From: Artemia franciscana
Taxonomy: Eukaryota; Arthropoda; Branchiopoda; Anostraca; Artemiidae
Reading direction: 5' to 3'
Length of the DNA: 64,000 nucleotides
Assembly (NCBI RefSeq): GCF_032884065.1
Contig: NC_088883.1
Location: forward strand, 32,304,237-32,368,236
Shown one piece after another: positions 36,371 to 48,040 of the stretch (the stretch's first letter is position 1; every line of letters begins with the position of its first letter). Made by a program: the position numbers and the translations under genes. The notes beneath the pieces were generated by a model. It did no database searches. It was not told where the DNA came from and was given only the letters and a program-made list of their open reading frames with translations.

Positions 36371-38414
36371 TTTTTTAAAGATAAAAGTATTCCTTGAAAC
36401 TTTTCATCCAAACAATAAACTTGAACGCCGCACAAGGGATTGTGAGGTGTAAGCATCTACCTCCTCCATTTTAAGAGGGTCTTGGATGAAATAGTTCGTA
36501 ACATCAATCAACAAAAATATTAGCTATTCTATTTTTCCCACGAAGCATGGCCACAATGCCCTTTATTCTAGAAGTGGCCTGTCGAATCAGTGATCCTAGA
36601 TTATAGGGAGAGGGTTTAGGCAAATGGAAAGTTAAAATTATAGTACACTTTTAAAGTAATGAAAGAAATCATGCAACAGCCTAGTAACGGTTTCTGCCAT
36701 TTTATCCCCCAAAACACCAATTTTGGCCTCAATTTCTTCCAAAATATTGTCAACAAAACTTCTCAAGTAAGGTATCATTAGGTAAGCTGATTGGTTAAGA
36801 TCAGCTTAAGATTTAAAAGGACTTTTTAAATATCTTCTTAGTTACAATGTCGATACTAGTGCGCTATTGCGTTTTGTCCCAAAAAATGCCTCTCCCTCGC
36901 TTTTCTCCCTAAAATTCCCCCACCCCTCTCCCAACGCTTCAAGAATAAATGCTCTAGGACCGAACAATGTTATAATAAATTTAACTTATTTTCAGCGTGA
37001 CTCAGAGTTACCCCGAAATTATCAGTTGACTATGTATATAGCCCCCTAAAATGCATTCCTTAAATCACTAGTAATTTTTTTTGCAAAAAGTGGGGGGGTG
37101 AGGGAGTGACACCAGTTCTTCAAAACAAAATCCTTTTTGTTTAGTTTAAGTTGTAACGTGGCTTGATACTTTCATTAGCAACAAAACTTGTATGTATTAA
37201 ATGTTAGAGATTGGTGTTGTTTTGCATCCATATCAAATCCTTAATTGACCTAATTTCAACTGCTTTACGAGATAAGAAGGGAATTTTGTATCTGAGAAAC
37301 CCTCATTAAAACATCCCAATTAGATCGGTCCCAGCATTCCGGGAATACCTCAAGCAATAGTTTATTTGCATGGCCAAGTAGTTTTCCTAAAGACGATCCT
37401 TTGCCCTCTTCGATTAGCGATTGATTAGCAAATGATTGGATAGATTTACTTCATATATACAAATAGAGAAAATGTATACATTATTCATGACAAATGTTTT
37501 GTGACTTTTTGTGACAATTTAAAAGAGATTGAAAGTAGAATGAATTCTGACTTTCCTATAAATACACCAAAATGAAAAAGCTTTACCTTCCGATATCTTA
37601 GCCGCAAAATTTTGCTCAACGCTTAGATCACTCCAAATTCAACACAGGAAACATTACCCAATTTTGATCAGGCAAAACTTGATCCATCAGATTCACAAAA
37701 ATGATTGGCAGTATTTTTTCAATTGTAACTATTGAACAAAAATTTGATTAAAATAGAGTTTGTTTCAGAGGCCATCTATAGGGGAGTAGCTCTAGAATTT
37801 TTATTTGGGGGGGGGGAAGAGAGTTCCATATCTGGATAGTCAAGGGAAATGGGCGAATGGCTATATAATAGTTTTTCTCCAATTTTCTTATGTGGGGGGG
37901 GGTAATTTCCCCTCCACCCACGGCCATAGCTCAACGACAACCCTGTCCATCAATACCTTAGACATATACACAAGAGTTCATTTTGGATGAGAGGGAAATT
38001 AAAAATAATAATAAAGGGGATTGAATTAGACGCACATGGAAATTATACCAAAAAAAATATAGGTAGAATTGTGAAATCTAAGAATTTTTAGAGGAGGGCT
38101 GCAGATCTAAAGCCCACTCTCCTCCGTTACCTCTGCCTGTGCAAGAGTCCAAGTAAAAAATTATGAATCCGTCATCTCTCAGATTGTATGTTCTTGTGAG
38201 ATTCTTAGTTTGGCGGAGAGGCCCCATAAAGACGATATGATAAATCATTGTCCGCAATATGCTTTTCTTGCAGTCATTTATGTCAATATTTTGATTCTAA
38301 ATTTTTTTTTAATTCAGGGGAAAGAGAAAAGTATTTTCTTCATTATCTTTTATAAGCTTTCGCAATTCGGCAGCGAAATTTTAATTTTGTCAAAAGTCTT
38401 CGTGATGTCTCTAT
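36371..38414. other. Unassigned AT-rich DNA
   Basis: No gene, RNA or shared repeat supported. Short homopolymer G-runs occur at 37806-37815 and 37893-37901. Confidence 0.4.
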
Positions 38415-38950
38415 TCAACAGTTTGTGATAACGAACTATAAGTAAGGAGCGATTCCAACTAATTGTAACCAAAGCTATAGAAAAAGATCTCTGATATAAA
38501 GATCAAAAAGATCAAAAAGATCTCAAAGCTATTGACATATCAAAGAAATTAGCCTTATTTGCCAATTCTAAATGTATGAAATTCATTAAGTTTAATGTCA
38601 CCCATCAAAAGCTACAAGCTTGAGAAATGTTGCCTGTTTTTCTAAAAAGAGGAGAATGCCCCAAAAGTTCAAGCGATCTTAATGAAAATCACACCATTCA
38701 ATTTAAGATATCAGAGAACTCTACTGCAGACGTTTCAAGCTAATATCTACTAAAACGTAGAATTTTGAATTTTTTCCCAGAAGAGAGATCACGGATGCAT
38801 GTTTATATGTTTGTTTGTTTGCTGTTTTGTTGTTTTTTTTTTCTCAGGGATGATCGTATCGAGCTAACACCTATAGAAGGTCAGGATAGCACTCATTTGG
38901 ACTGAAATTAAAAGTTCTAGTGCCCTTTTTAAGTGACCAAAAAGATTTCT
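38415..38950 (-). mobile_element. Family A element A6, hairpin-side part
   Basis: Begins TCAACAGTTTGTGATAACGA (degenerate terminal hairpin) and continues through the A body in reverse: AATTAGCCTTATTTGCC, AATGAAAATCACACCATTC, GATCACGGATGCATG, CAGGGATGATCGTATCGAG, AAAGTTCTAGTGCCCTTTTT. It stops matching near 38950. The opposite end may be the fragment at 39826-39927. Confidence 0.78.
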
Positions 38951-39825
38951 CCGTGGGGGAGTGATGCTATTATGTGACGCCAAGCTTCAATTAGCCCCCA
39001 ATAGTACCAAACTGCCATCGATCGAAAATTTGGAGACAGCAAATCAATTTAAAAGTATTAAAAAAACTATATATTGAGCTTCGCAGTTGCAGAGATAGTA
39101 ATGCCACACGATGGCACATTCACTTCTGAAAAGTCACGTAGTCAATGCAGGTTAATTGTTTGTATGACCATTTTTTTCACTTGCTAGATTTAACTGAGTT
39201 GACTCACTTGGTTTTTCATAAAAAATTATGCTTAGTGAGGCATGATTGTGCATCAGATACAGTGAAGGAAGGGCAGTGGGTTATAGTACATGCGGGGAGA
39301 AGGAATTGAGATCTGATTCCTCTTGATTCCCGAGATTATTTTTTGCCTTCGGCTGTATTATTGGTATTATTAGGTGGGGGGTTCACAATGTCCTTCCCAT
39401 TACGATTTTTCTTCTGTGTAGGGTAATATATTATATTAACGTTGGCTACCAGCAAAAAGGCAAGGCGGGATATCATGAGACTCACCGAAAAATCTCTAGC
39501 GGGGGATGGGACGTGCTGGCGCTAACAGGAGTTTCGTTTTTAGCGGTTTTAAATGGCAATATTTCTCTTTTCCTATTTACAGGCACTGTTTCAGTGTATT
39601 TGAGACGATGTATACAGTGTATTCAAATATCAGAAAACCCTATTATGAAGGTTTTGATGGCTTCAGCCACGAAGAAGATAAAAATTACGCGGAATTTCTA
39701 TTCATACCAACTATAATACCTCTTCCCGTCCATCCGATATTCTGTAGAAATATTACTAAAGATATGCTCAATAAAACTGCAGTTCATTGAAAATTTTGAG
39801 TAAATATTGAAATTCTGCATAAAAT
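38951..39825. other. Unassigned DNA, possibly an insertion within A6
   Basis: Lies between two parts that could belong to one A element. It contains two overlapping plus-strand frames (39506-39790 and 39513-39716) with no recognised motif. Confidence 0.3.
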
Positions 39826-39927
39826 GTAGGGGGGGTAGCCCCCTACATATACAGAATATATTCTGTTCGTTTTAAGTTTTAATGTTGTTCCTTACTTTTT
39901 GTTCAAAAAATCGTTCGTTTTATTTAA
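39826..39927 (-). repeat. Family A palindrome-arm fragment with ATTTAA end
   Basis: TCTGTTCGTTTTAAGTTTTA, ATGTTGTTCCTTAC and a terminal TTTATTTAA match the outer arm of the A palindrome. Confidence 0.75.
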
Positions 39928-40370
39928 CTTAGTTTAAAATTGCCAAAATGAACTAGGATTTATTCAGACCCGTTATTTTTCAGAAACTTAACAATTCACG
40001 TGGAGGGCGAGAACAAAAACGACAGAACTACTTCATTCAAAAATTTAATAGAACATTTAAGGTTCTTAAACCCTTTAGGTTTTGCAAGTTGCACGTTAAA
40101 ATGGAAACGATGAATACAGAGAAAAAAAAGTAAAGAAAACAAAGAAATGAAAAAAGCGAATCAAAAGGTCTCTAGAAGTAAAAAGGTCTGTTCAAGCTCG
40201 ATTTATGCATGTAACATTAAAACAAAGTAAAATGAAACGAATAAATAAAACTAAAAGCGAAAAATATAAAAAAGAATAATCAAGTTGAACTTCAAACGAG
40301 TAATAAATGAATAAACAGAACCCAAAGCGAACAGCCATGGTTATCAACCCCTCAACCCACTATAAACGAT
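39928..40370. other. Unassigned AT-rich DNA with family-C-like words
   Basis: 40290-40345 (GTAATAAATGAATAAACAGA, ACCCAAAGCGAACAGCCATG) resembles a foldback C arm; no gene. Confidence 0.4.
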
Positions 40371-42935
40371 TTTTTCTGAACATTTTTGAATTAATACATG
40401 TTTTGATTTTGGCTCACCGCACATGAATATTTAAAGCAAAATTTGTGTTTTTTTTTTTGGCTAAATGGCTTTCTCATGGTTTGAGACAATTGATCAGACA
40501 ATTTTGATAAAAAATGGGCTGGGAAGGAGGCCTAGTTGCCCTCCAATTTTTGGTTACTTAAGAAAGGCAACTAGAACTTTTTATTTTTTTACGAACGTTT
40601 TTATTAGTTGTAAATATACGTAAGTTACAAATTAACTTACATAAAGAACTTCTATATTTGTATATTTTTATTACGTATATGAGGGGGTTTGCCCCCTCGT
40701 CAGTACCTCGCTCTTTACACTATAAAGCTTGAATTTTGTCCCAATTCTTTAAGCATGACCCCTGAATCGCAAAGGCCGTAGAATAAAAGTTGAAATTACT
40801 AAGAATACTTTATCGAAAATAGCGAGGTATTGTGGAGGAGACGAAACCCCTTATAGACGTAATAATTTCTGTTCATTTTAGGTTTCAATGCTGCTCCTTA
40901 CTAAAAACTATTTTTTACTTATTTTCTCATTTCATTTACAAAGTTATACATTTTTGTAGATAGGAGCTTGAAACTTCTAAAGTAGGGTTCTCTAATGCAC
41001 TGAATCTGTTGATGTGATTTTGTATTAAGATTCTACGACTTTTAGGGGGTGTTTCTCCCTATTTTGTAAAATAAGGCAAATTTTCTCAGCCTTGTAACTT
41101 TGGATGGGTAAGACTAAACTTGAAGAAAGTTATATTTTTAAAATCAGCATAAAAAATACGATTCTTCTGATGTAACTATTGGTATCGAAATTCCATTTTT
41201 AGTGATTCGGTTACTATTGAGCCGGGTCGCTCCCTACTACAATTAAATAAAAAAAAACAAGTTTTTTTAACTGAAAGTAAGGAGCGACATTAAAACTTAA
41301 AACGAACAGAAATTACCCCGTATATGAAAGGGGCTGCTCCTTCTTCAACGCCTTGCTCTTTGCACTAAAGTTTGACTCTTTCTCTCAACTCTACTTTCTA
41401 AAACAGTAAAAACCTTAGCGCAAAGAGCAGGGCGTTGAAGAAGGAGCAGCCCCTTTCATATACGGGGTAATTTCTGTTCGTTTTAAGTTTTAATGTCGCT
41501 CCTTACTTTCAGTTAAAAAACTTGTTTTTTTTTATTTAATTTCTGAACGTTTTTTAGTTAATCCATGTTTTGATTTCGGCTCTCCGCAGATGAATAATTA
41601 AAGCGAAATTCGCATATTTATTTATTTGGCTAAATGGCTTTCCCATAGTTTTGATTGAATGATTTTGCGAAAAAGGAGGGGAAGGAGACCCAGTTGCTCT
41701 CCAATTTTTTGGGTACTTAAAAAGGCAACTAGAACTTTTAGTTTTTACGAACGTTTTCATTAGTAAAAGATATACGTAACTTACGAATTAGCTTACGTAA
41801 CAAACTTCTATGTTCGTATGTTTTTATTACGTATATGAGAAGGTTCGCCCACTCGTCAATAACTCTTTGCATTAAAGCTTAAATTTTGTCCCCTGAATCA
41901 CAAAGGCCGTAGAATAAATAGTTGAAATTACTAAAAATCCTTTAGCGTAAAGAGTGAGGTATTAGGAGGAGGTGAACCCCTTATATGCGTAATATTTTCT
42001 GTTCGTTTTAAGTTTTAATGCTACTCCATACTTCCAGTTGAAAAAAACTTTTTCATATTTATTTTCTCATTGTTTTTTTAAATAATGCTAGAAAATGCTG
42101 CGCCCCCTTTATGGAAATCTTCTTCCCCCATGACAAATTCCTCCATGGAAAATTTCCCCCACATAGCCCCCTCTTCTCAGCCCCCCCTTCCAACCAAAAA
42201 ATCCCCCTGAAAATGTCTCTACATTTCCCAATAACCATTAATATATGTAAACACTAGTCAGAATTTGCAACTTGCAGCCCCTCCCACGGGGACTGTGGGC
42301 GAGTAAGTCGTCCCCAAAGACATAGTTATAAGGTTTTTCTACTATGCTAAATAAAATAACTATCTCAGAATTTTGATCCGACTACTTTGGAAAAAAATGA
42401 GCGTGGGAGGGGGCCTAGGTGCCCTCCGATTTTTTTGGTCACTTAAAAAGGGCACTAGAACTTTTCATTTCCGTTCGAATGAGCCCTCTCGCAAAATTCT
42501 ACGACCACTGGGTCGATACGATCACCCCTAGGAAAAAAAAAAAAAAACAAATAAACACGCATCCGTGATTTATCTTCTGGCAAAAAATACAAAATTCCAC
42601 ATTTTTGCAGATAGGATCTTGAAACTTGTACAATAGGGTTCTCTGAAACGCTGAATTTGATGGTGTGATTTTCATTAAGACTCTGTGACTTTTAGAGGGT
42701 GTTTCACCCTATTTTCTAAAATAGGGCAGATTTTCTCAGGCTCGTAACTTTTGATGGGTAAGACTAAACTTGATGAAACTTATATATTTAAAATCAGGAT
42801 TAAAATTCGATTCTTTTGATATAACTATTGGTATAAAATTCCGTTTTTTAGAGTTTTGGTTACTATTGAGCTGGGTCGCTCCTTACTACAGTTCGTTACC
42901 ACGAACTGTTTGATTCGTTACTACGAACTGTTTGA
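40371..42935 (+). mobile_element. Family A element A7, interrupted by A8
   Basis: A7 lacks its opening palindrome (starts TTTTTCTGAACATTTTTGAA) but has the second palindrome (40670-40910) and the 3' body to GGGTCGCTCCCTACTACAA at 41242. Its hairpin remainder TTCGTTACTACGAACTGTTT plus GA is found at 42914-42935, immediately after A8. Its internal sequence is shortened between about 40925 and 40950. Confidence 0.82.
41243..42913 (+). mobile_element. Family A element A8, inserted in A7's terminal hairpin (1671 bp)
   Basis: Complete copy from TTAAATAAAA to CTGTTTGA, again between A and T with no duplication. It has the opening palindrome (41243-41545), the second palindrome (41815-42060), the C-rich block, the module and the terminal hairpin (42888-42909). 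It disrupts the very sequence (hairpin of A7) thought to define the element end. Confidence 0.88.
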
Positions 42936-43656
42936 TAAAATCAAAGCAAAGCCTCAAGATACTGGAAATCAAAAAGTGTCATTGTTCAGGAATAGGTCTG
43001 GATACGACTATCACCATTTCTAAAAGTCATCACAATACGCAAAAAGACTACCAATTAACCCAAAAGCTGCACAGCAAAGAGTTTTAGCATACTTTAATTT
43101 GCCCATGCTCAATTTGTTCTTCAGTATCCATACAGTGAATGAATAAAAGTCTCAGGTGACATTATAGGAATATTACCATCTGTATTAAGAAGAGTAAACT
43201 GTCAGATGCATAGTAGATTGACTTTATGGTTGAGTTAGTTTTGAGTCCAAAAACTGTGACCAAAAAGTTCTCAATTTCAGATTTCACATAATCACTGCAC
43301 GCGACACACACCGCAAAGCGTGAGATTTACTGAAATGTGAAAAATGGGACTTACTGAGTGGAAAAAACTCGGATTCTTGAATATATTCAGTAATAATTTT
43401 TGTTTACTGCGTATTTATGTCTTATAAATCCATCAGTGGAAGGTATTATCCATACAATTTTGCTATATATTCAGTTTATCTTTCAAACAGTCATGTTTAA
43501 CCATGGTTGCCAAAGGGACACTTTTAGTGCTTTTTTGACGGTTTTTCACGCTGGGTGACACCGTGCCACTATTGGGTGAAAAAGGGCAACTCTTTGAAAA
43601 AAAGGAAACTTTTTGGCATTTTTTCAAAATCAATGCCATATGTATGTATTTATTTT
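42936..43656. other. Unassigned DNA
   Basis: No gene or shared repeat recognised; open frames here are short and low-complexity. Confidence 0.4.
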
Positions 43657-43782
43657 CAATTTTTTTCTTAACTGCAACTGCTTTTAATTTGTGCTTTGTG
43701 CTTTTCAGCACAAAGCACAAATTGTGCTTTTCAATTTTTTCTTAACTGCAACTGCTTTTAATTTGTGCTTTGTGCTTTTCAG
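43657..43782. repeat. ~54 bp direct repeat with intervening palindrome
   Basis: TTCTTAACTGCAACTGCTTT...TTGTGCTTTTCAG occurs at 43657-43709 and 43729-43782. The 19 bp between (CACAAAGCACAAATTGTGC) are self-complementary with the end of the unit. The second copy abuts the 5' edge of the RTE LINE. Confidence 0.85.
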
Positions 43783-43784
43783 GT

Positions 43785-44294
43785 TGGTTTACTAGTGACT
43801 CAGATGAATTTTACTTACAGTTACAGGAGCAAATAGACAGGGTACCAGGTAGAAATATGGTGTTTTTGCTAGGAGATTTTAATGCCCAGGTTGGTAGAAA
43901 TAGGGATAGATGTTATCCTAGCCTAGGTAAATTTGGCGTAGGAAAAGAAAACAGTAATGGCTATAGGCTTTTGCAATTTTGTAGGTATAACAACCTAGTT
44001 ATAACAAAGACGGTATTTGGTCACAAAATAGCCCATAAGTTGACATGGTATTCACGTGATGGTAAGACAGCAAACCTTATTGATTATGTTATTGTAAACA
44101 GAAGACTAGCAGGATCAATACAAGATACTAGGGTGTATAGGAGTGCTGTTATTGATGTTCAAAGTAAAGACCACCATCTAGTAGTGTCTAAGGTTAATTT
44201 AAAGCTGAAATTTCGGAAGGGTAACTCCCTCCCGAAAAGTTATGATGTTGGTAGAGTTCAGGATGAAAATTTTAAAAATTCCAGGAACAGTTGA
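43785..44294 (+). pseudogene. RTE LINE endonuclease, C-terminal half
   Basis: An open frame with FYLQLQEQIDRVPGRNMVFL, then the GDFNAQVG motif (43872-43895; the Asp/Asn are catalytic in the EEP family), KLTWYSRDGKTANLIDYVIV (substrate-side W and D..L..R region) and DHHLVVSKV, the C-terminal His motif. This endonuclease nicks target DNA for target-primed reverse transcription. The N-terminal half, with the metal-binding E, is missing by 5' truncation. The frame ends at 44294 after a shift in an A-run near 44275; the LINE continues in the next frame. Confidence 0.88.
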
Positions 44295-45022
44295 GTACTA
44301 AACTTGAGATTTTAAAATTTGACAATGTGGAAGATGGATGGAATAATTTCAGAAAAACGATTTGTGAAGTTGCTGATGATGTCCTAGGGAAGATTGCTAA
44401 GACTGCAACTAGGAATATTAGTGAAAAAGCTTTAGGTTTAATAGAGAGTAGAAGGGGTTTGTATAATAACTATCTGAGTGATAGGTCGTATGAAAACAAA
44501 AGGAATGTAAAGAAAGTGGAGAAAGCATTAAAATATAAACTGAGGAGATGTGAAGTGGAAGCGATGGATAAAATTGCTGAGGATCTGGAAGATGCGGCTA
44601 GACGGCATAATAGTAAAATATTATACTGCCATGTTAATAAATTGAAAGGGAGTAGCCGATCCGGACTAGTCCCAGTTAAAGATAGAAATGGGGCCACAAT
44701 TAGTTATAAGGAAAGAGTTAAAGAAAGATGGGTGGAACATTTTGAGAATGTGCTAAACCGAGATACAGTTGCAGGAAAAGATATAGATGAAAATGAAAAA
44801 GTTTGTGATACCTTGGATATGAAGGAAGATTTGTTTAGTGAGGAAGAATTAGCGACAGTACTAAAAGGATTAAAAAATAGTAAGGCCCCAGGTGCTGATA
44901 GTATGATTGATGAGTTTCTTAAATACGGTGGCTCTGAGGTTAGGAATAAGCTACTGAAGATTATGAACATGATTTTTGAAAAAGGGGAAGTACCCAATGA
45001 TTTTAGGAAAGCCCTTAATTAA
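44276..45022 (+). pseudogene. RTE LINE linker and RT N-terminus
   Basis: Continues as QLSTKLEILKFDNVEDGWNN, a charged helical linker (LIESRRGLYNNYLSDRSYEN), HVNKLKGSSRSGLVPVKDRN and WVEHFENVLNRD. It then has the RT-1 motif KNSKAPGADSMIDEFLKYGG (44876-44935; usual form K.PG.D.I..E.LK.G). It links the endonuclease to the polymerase fingers. A one-base shift in GCCCTTAATT near 45015 terminates the frame. Confidence 0.88.
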
Positions 45023-45470
45023 ACTACTGTATAAGAAAGGTGACAAGAGTGAGTGTCGTAATTATCCAGGCATTAGTCTGGTCTCTGTAGGTAGCAAATT
45101 ACTGAGTAATATGATACTTTTTAGACTGAGACATGCTGTAGACAAAGTTTTAAGGGAAGAACAATGCGGTTTTATAAAAGGTAGAGGATGTGTCGACCAT
45201 GTTTTCACTCTTAGGTTAATAATTGAGAAGTCCCTTCGTTGTCAAACACCTTTGGTCCTCAGTTTTATCGATTATGAGCAAGCTTTCGATTCTGTTGATA
45301 GAACAGTGTTAACAAAGGTCTTGTCGTTATATGGTATACCTGAAAAATACATTAAAGTGATTTGCGCTATGTACGAGAATAATACTGCTGCGGTTAAGGT
45401 AGGAAATGAGGTTAGCAACTGGTTTTGTATTAAATCAGGAGTTAAGCAGGGTTGTGTTCTACCCCCCCTT
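45015..45470 (+). pseudogene. RTE LINE RT fingers and palm motif A
   Basis: LIKLLYKKGDKSECRNYPGI shows motif 2, with the usually conserved NYRGIS arginine replaced by proline. EEQCGFIKGRGCVDHVFTLR is the template-grip motif. FIDYEQAFDSVDR at about 45262-45301 is motif A with the first catalytic aspartate. SGVKQGCVL at 45437-45463 is motif B. A shift in the C-run at 45462-45468 moves the rest to another frame. Confidence 0.9.
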
Positions 45471-46368
45471 TATATGGATCATTTTGATGGACTTCGTCTT
45501 AAGGAGCACAGGAAAGGCAATTGCAGACCATGGAATCAAATGGGGAGGAAGAACGCTCCTGGACTTAGATTATGCTGATGATTTAAGCATATTAGTTGAA
45601 AGTGTGAGCAAAATGAATGAACTTTTAGAGGTTTTACGAGTTCAGGGTGCTAAAATAGGCTTGAAAATTAATGTTAAGAAGACTAAGTCACTAAGGCTAG
45701 GAATAAGTGAAGATGAACAGGTGACATTAGGTAACGAAAAGATTGATCAGGTTGGGAGCTTCAGTTACCTTGGTAGTATTATTAGTAAAGATGGTGGGAG
45801 CAGTGAAGATGTTAAAAGTAGAATAGCTAAGGCTCAGAGTGTTTTTTCAAAGTTAAAAAAAGTTTGGAAGAATAGAAAGATAAGTCTACAAACCAGGATT
45901 AGAATATGGGAAGCTACAGTGATGACAGTGATCAAATATGGCTCTGAAGCATGGGCACTCCGAAAAGCAGATGAAAATTTACTAGATGTTTTCCAAAGAA
46001 ATTGCCTACGGATTGTTCTGGGTACCCGGCTGACTGACCGTATTTCAAACAGTAGGTTGTACGAAAAGTGTGGTTCAATCCCACTTTCTGGGGCTATGAT
46101 GAAAGAAAGGTTGAGATGGCTAGGCCACGTTCTACGGATGAAGGATGACAGATTACCGAAGATTGTCCTTTTTGGCCAACCATCTGGGGCTATACGGAAA
46201 GCAGGTCGTCCTTGTCTGGGTTGGGAGGATGTCATAAATAAAGATTTAAAGGAAATGGGAACTTCCTGGGAGGGTGTAAAGAGGGAGGCTTTAAATAGAT
46301 TAGGTTGGAGGAGGAGCGTGCGTAGCTGTGTTGGCCTCAGGCGGCTTGGTGCTGCAGTGAGTTATTAG
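45462..46368 (+). pseudogene. RTE LINE RT catalytic box and C-terminal domain
   Basis: PPFIWIILMDFVLRSTGKAI completes motif B. LDLDYADDLSIL carries the YADD active site (45571-45582), and LKINVKKTKSL and FSYLGSIISKDGG follow as motifs D and E. The C-terminal part has LQTRIRIWEATVMTVIKYGS, EAWALRKADENLLDVFQRNC, RLRWLGHVLRMKDDRLPKIV and a basic tail. The frame stops at the first TAG of the (TAG)6 tail. The catalytic residues are intact here, but upstream shifts mean no full protein can be made. Confidence 0.92.
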
Positions 46369-46383
46369 TAGTAGTAGTAGTAG
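46366..46383 (+). repeat. (TAG)6 tail; the first TAG is the stop codon
   Basis: Six TAG units start at the stop codon itself. Minus-strand copies show the same arrangement (25922-25934). Confidence 0.9.
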
Positions 46384-46563
46384 TTTCGTCTTAGGAAATT
46401 TTGTATCGTATCCGCACTACTTTCCTTTTCAAAAGCGCGAAAATTCAAACGTGGTGAAAAATATGACTGGCTCAAGAGAGTTTAGAAAAAGTTTTTTTTT
46501 ATAAAAAATTGACGCAAGCATATAACTGCTGGTAAGTAAAAGCTTAAGGTGTTTTATGACTTG
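46384..46563. other. Unassigned DNA
   Basis: A short AT-rich gap between the RTE tail and element A9; nothing recognised. Confidence 0.4.
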
Positions 46564-48040
46564 TCAAACAGTTCGTGGTAACGAACTGTAGTAAGGAGCG
46601 ACCCGGCTCAATAGTAACCAAAACTCTAAAAAATGGAATTTTGATACCAATAGCTACATAAAAAGAATCATATTTTTATGCTGCTTTTCAAAATGCTGAT
46701 CAAAATTTGCCTTTTTTTTAGAAAATATTGAAAAACACCCATCAAAAATCATAGAACCTTAACGAAAATCACACCATCAGTAATTTGTTTTTTTTTTTAG
46801 TTTTTTCCCAGGGGTGATCGTATCGAGCCAGTGTTCCTAGAATGTTGCAAGAGGGCTCATGCGAAAAGAAATTAAAAGTTGTAATGCCCTTATCAAGTGA
46901 CCAAAACATTGGAGGGCAACTAGGCCCCCTCCGACGCACATTCTTTTCCCAGTCACCAGATCAAAATTTTGAGATAGTCATTTTGTTCAACATAGTCGAA
47001 AAATCTAATGACTATGTCCTTTATGACGACTATATCCCCCACAGTCCCTGGGGGAAGGGCTGCAAGTTATGAACTTTGCCCATTGTTTAATTACTGCATT
47101 GGTTATTGGGAAGTAAAAAGACACTTTCAGGAGGATTTTTTTCTGGTAGGGGTAGGTCTGGTCTGGGGGATGGGGGTTACGTGGAAGGATCTTTCCATAG
47201 AGGAATTTTCCATGGGGGAAGAGAATTCCCATGAAGGGGGCGCTGGATTTTTCAACATGATTTAAAAAAAAAAACAATGAGAACTTAAATAAAAAAAGTT
47301 TTTTTAACTGAAAGTAAGGAGCAGCATTTAAACTTAAAACGCACAAAAATTATGACGTATATCAGGGGGTTTTACCCTCCTCAATACCTTGCTCTTTACG
47401 CTAAAGTATTTTAGTAATTCCAAAAAAGCTATTTATACTAATTACACGGACTTTATGATTCTGGGGTCTTTTTTGAAGAATTCGAACCTTAGCGTAAAGA
47501 GCGAGATATTTACGAGGGGACGAGCCCCCTCATATGCGTAATAAAACATACGAATATATAAGTTTGTTACGTAAGTTAATTCGTAGGTTACGTATATTCA
47601 TTGCTAATAAAAACGTTCATAAATAAAACTGAAAGCTCTAGTGGACTTTTTAAGTAGCCAAAAATTGGGGGGCAACTAGGCCCATTCCCCACCCCATTTT
47701 TTTTTAAATCGTCCAATAAATATTTTGAAAGCCATTTAGCCCAAAAAAAGTAAAATTAATATACAAATTTCGTTTTAATGATTCATGTACGGTGAGCCAG
47801 AATCGACACCTGCATTAATCCAAAACCGTTCAGAAATTAAAAAAAAGACTTTTTTTTACTGAGAGTAAGGAGCAACATTACAACTTAAACGAACAGTAAT
47901 TATTCCGTATATGAAAGGGGCTGTCCCCTCCCCCTCAACACACCGCTCTTTACGCTAAAGTTTGACTCTTTCTCACATCTCTACTTTTTAAAACAATAAA
48001 AAACTGAAGTGTAAAGAGCGGGACGTTGAGAGGGGGACAG
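46564..48040 (-). mobile_element. Family A element A9, truncated at the palindrome
   Basis: Begins TCAAACAGTTCGTGG with a perfect hairpin (46568-46589). It reads the A body in reverse, including the second palindrome (47330-47550) and one full arm plus most of the other of the opening palindrome (47850-48040). It stops at GGGGACAGTCCCT, where family B copy II begins. It lacks the terminal TTTATTTAA. Confidence 0.82.

Larger units (their letters stand above)
43785..46383 (+). mobile_element. RTE-clade LINE, 5'-truncated, with (TAG)6 tail
   Basis: Contains, in order, the C-terminal half of an apurinic-type (EEP) endonuclease, a linker, a full reverse-transcriptase domain and a C-terminal domain. 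It then ends directly in a TAG repeat with essentially no 3' UTR. Endonuclease plus RT in one frame, the RWLGHVLRM signature and a trinucleotide tail are RTE-clade traits. Three one-base shifts (about 44275, 45015 and 45465) break the ORF. It is the reference copy in this window for the fragments at 20.6, 25.7-28.8, 52.6 and 54.6-56.9 kb. Confidence 0.92.

Noticed and set aside
45834..46235. 133-codon minus-strand frame
   Set aside because: It is antisense shadow of the RTE C-terminal domain; the matching plus-strand frame at 26.0-26.4 kb is likewise antisense to the minus-strand RTE copy.
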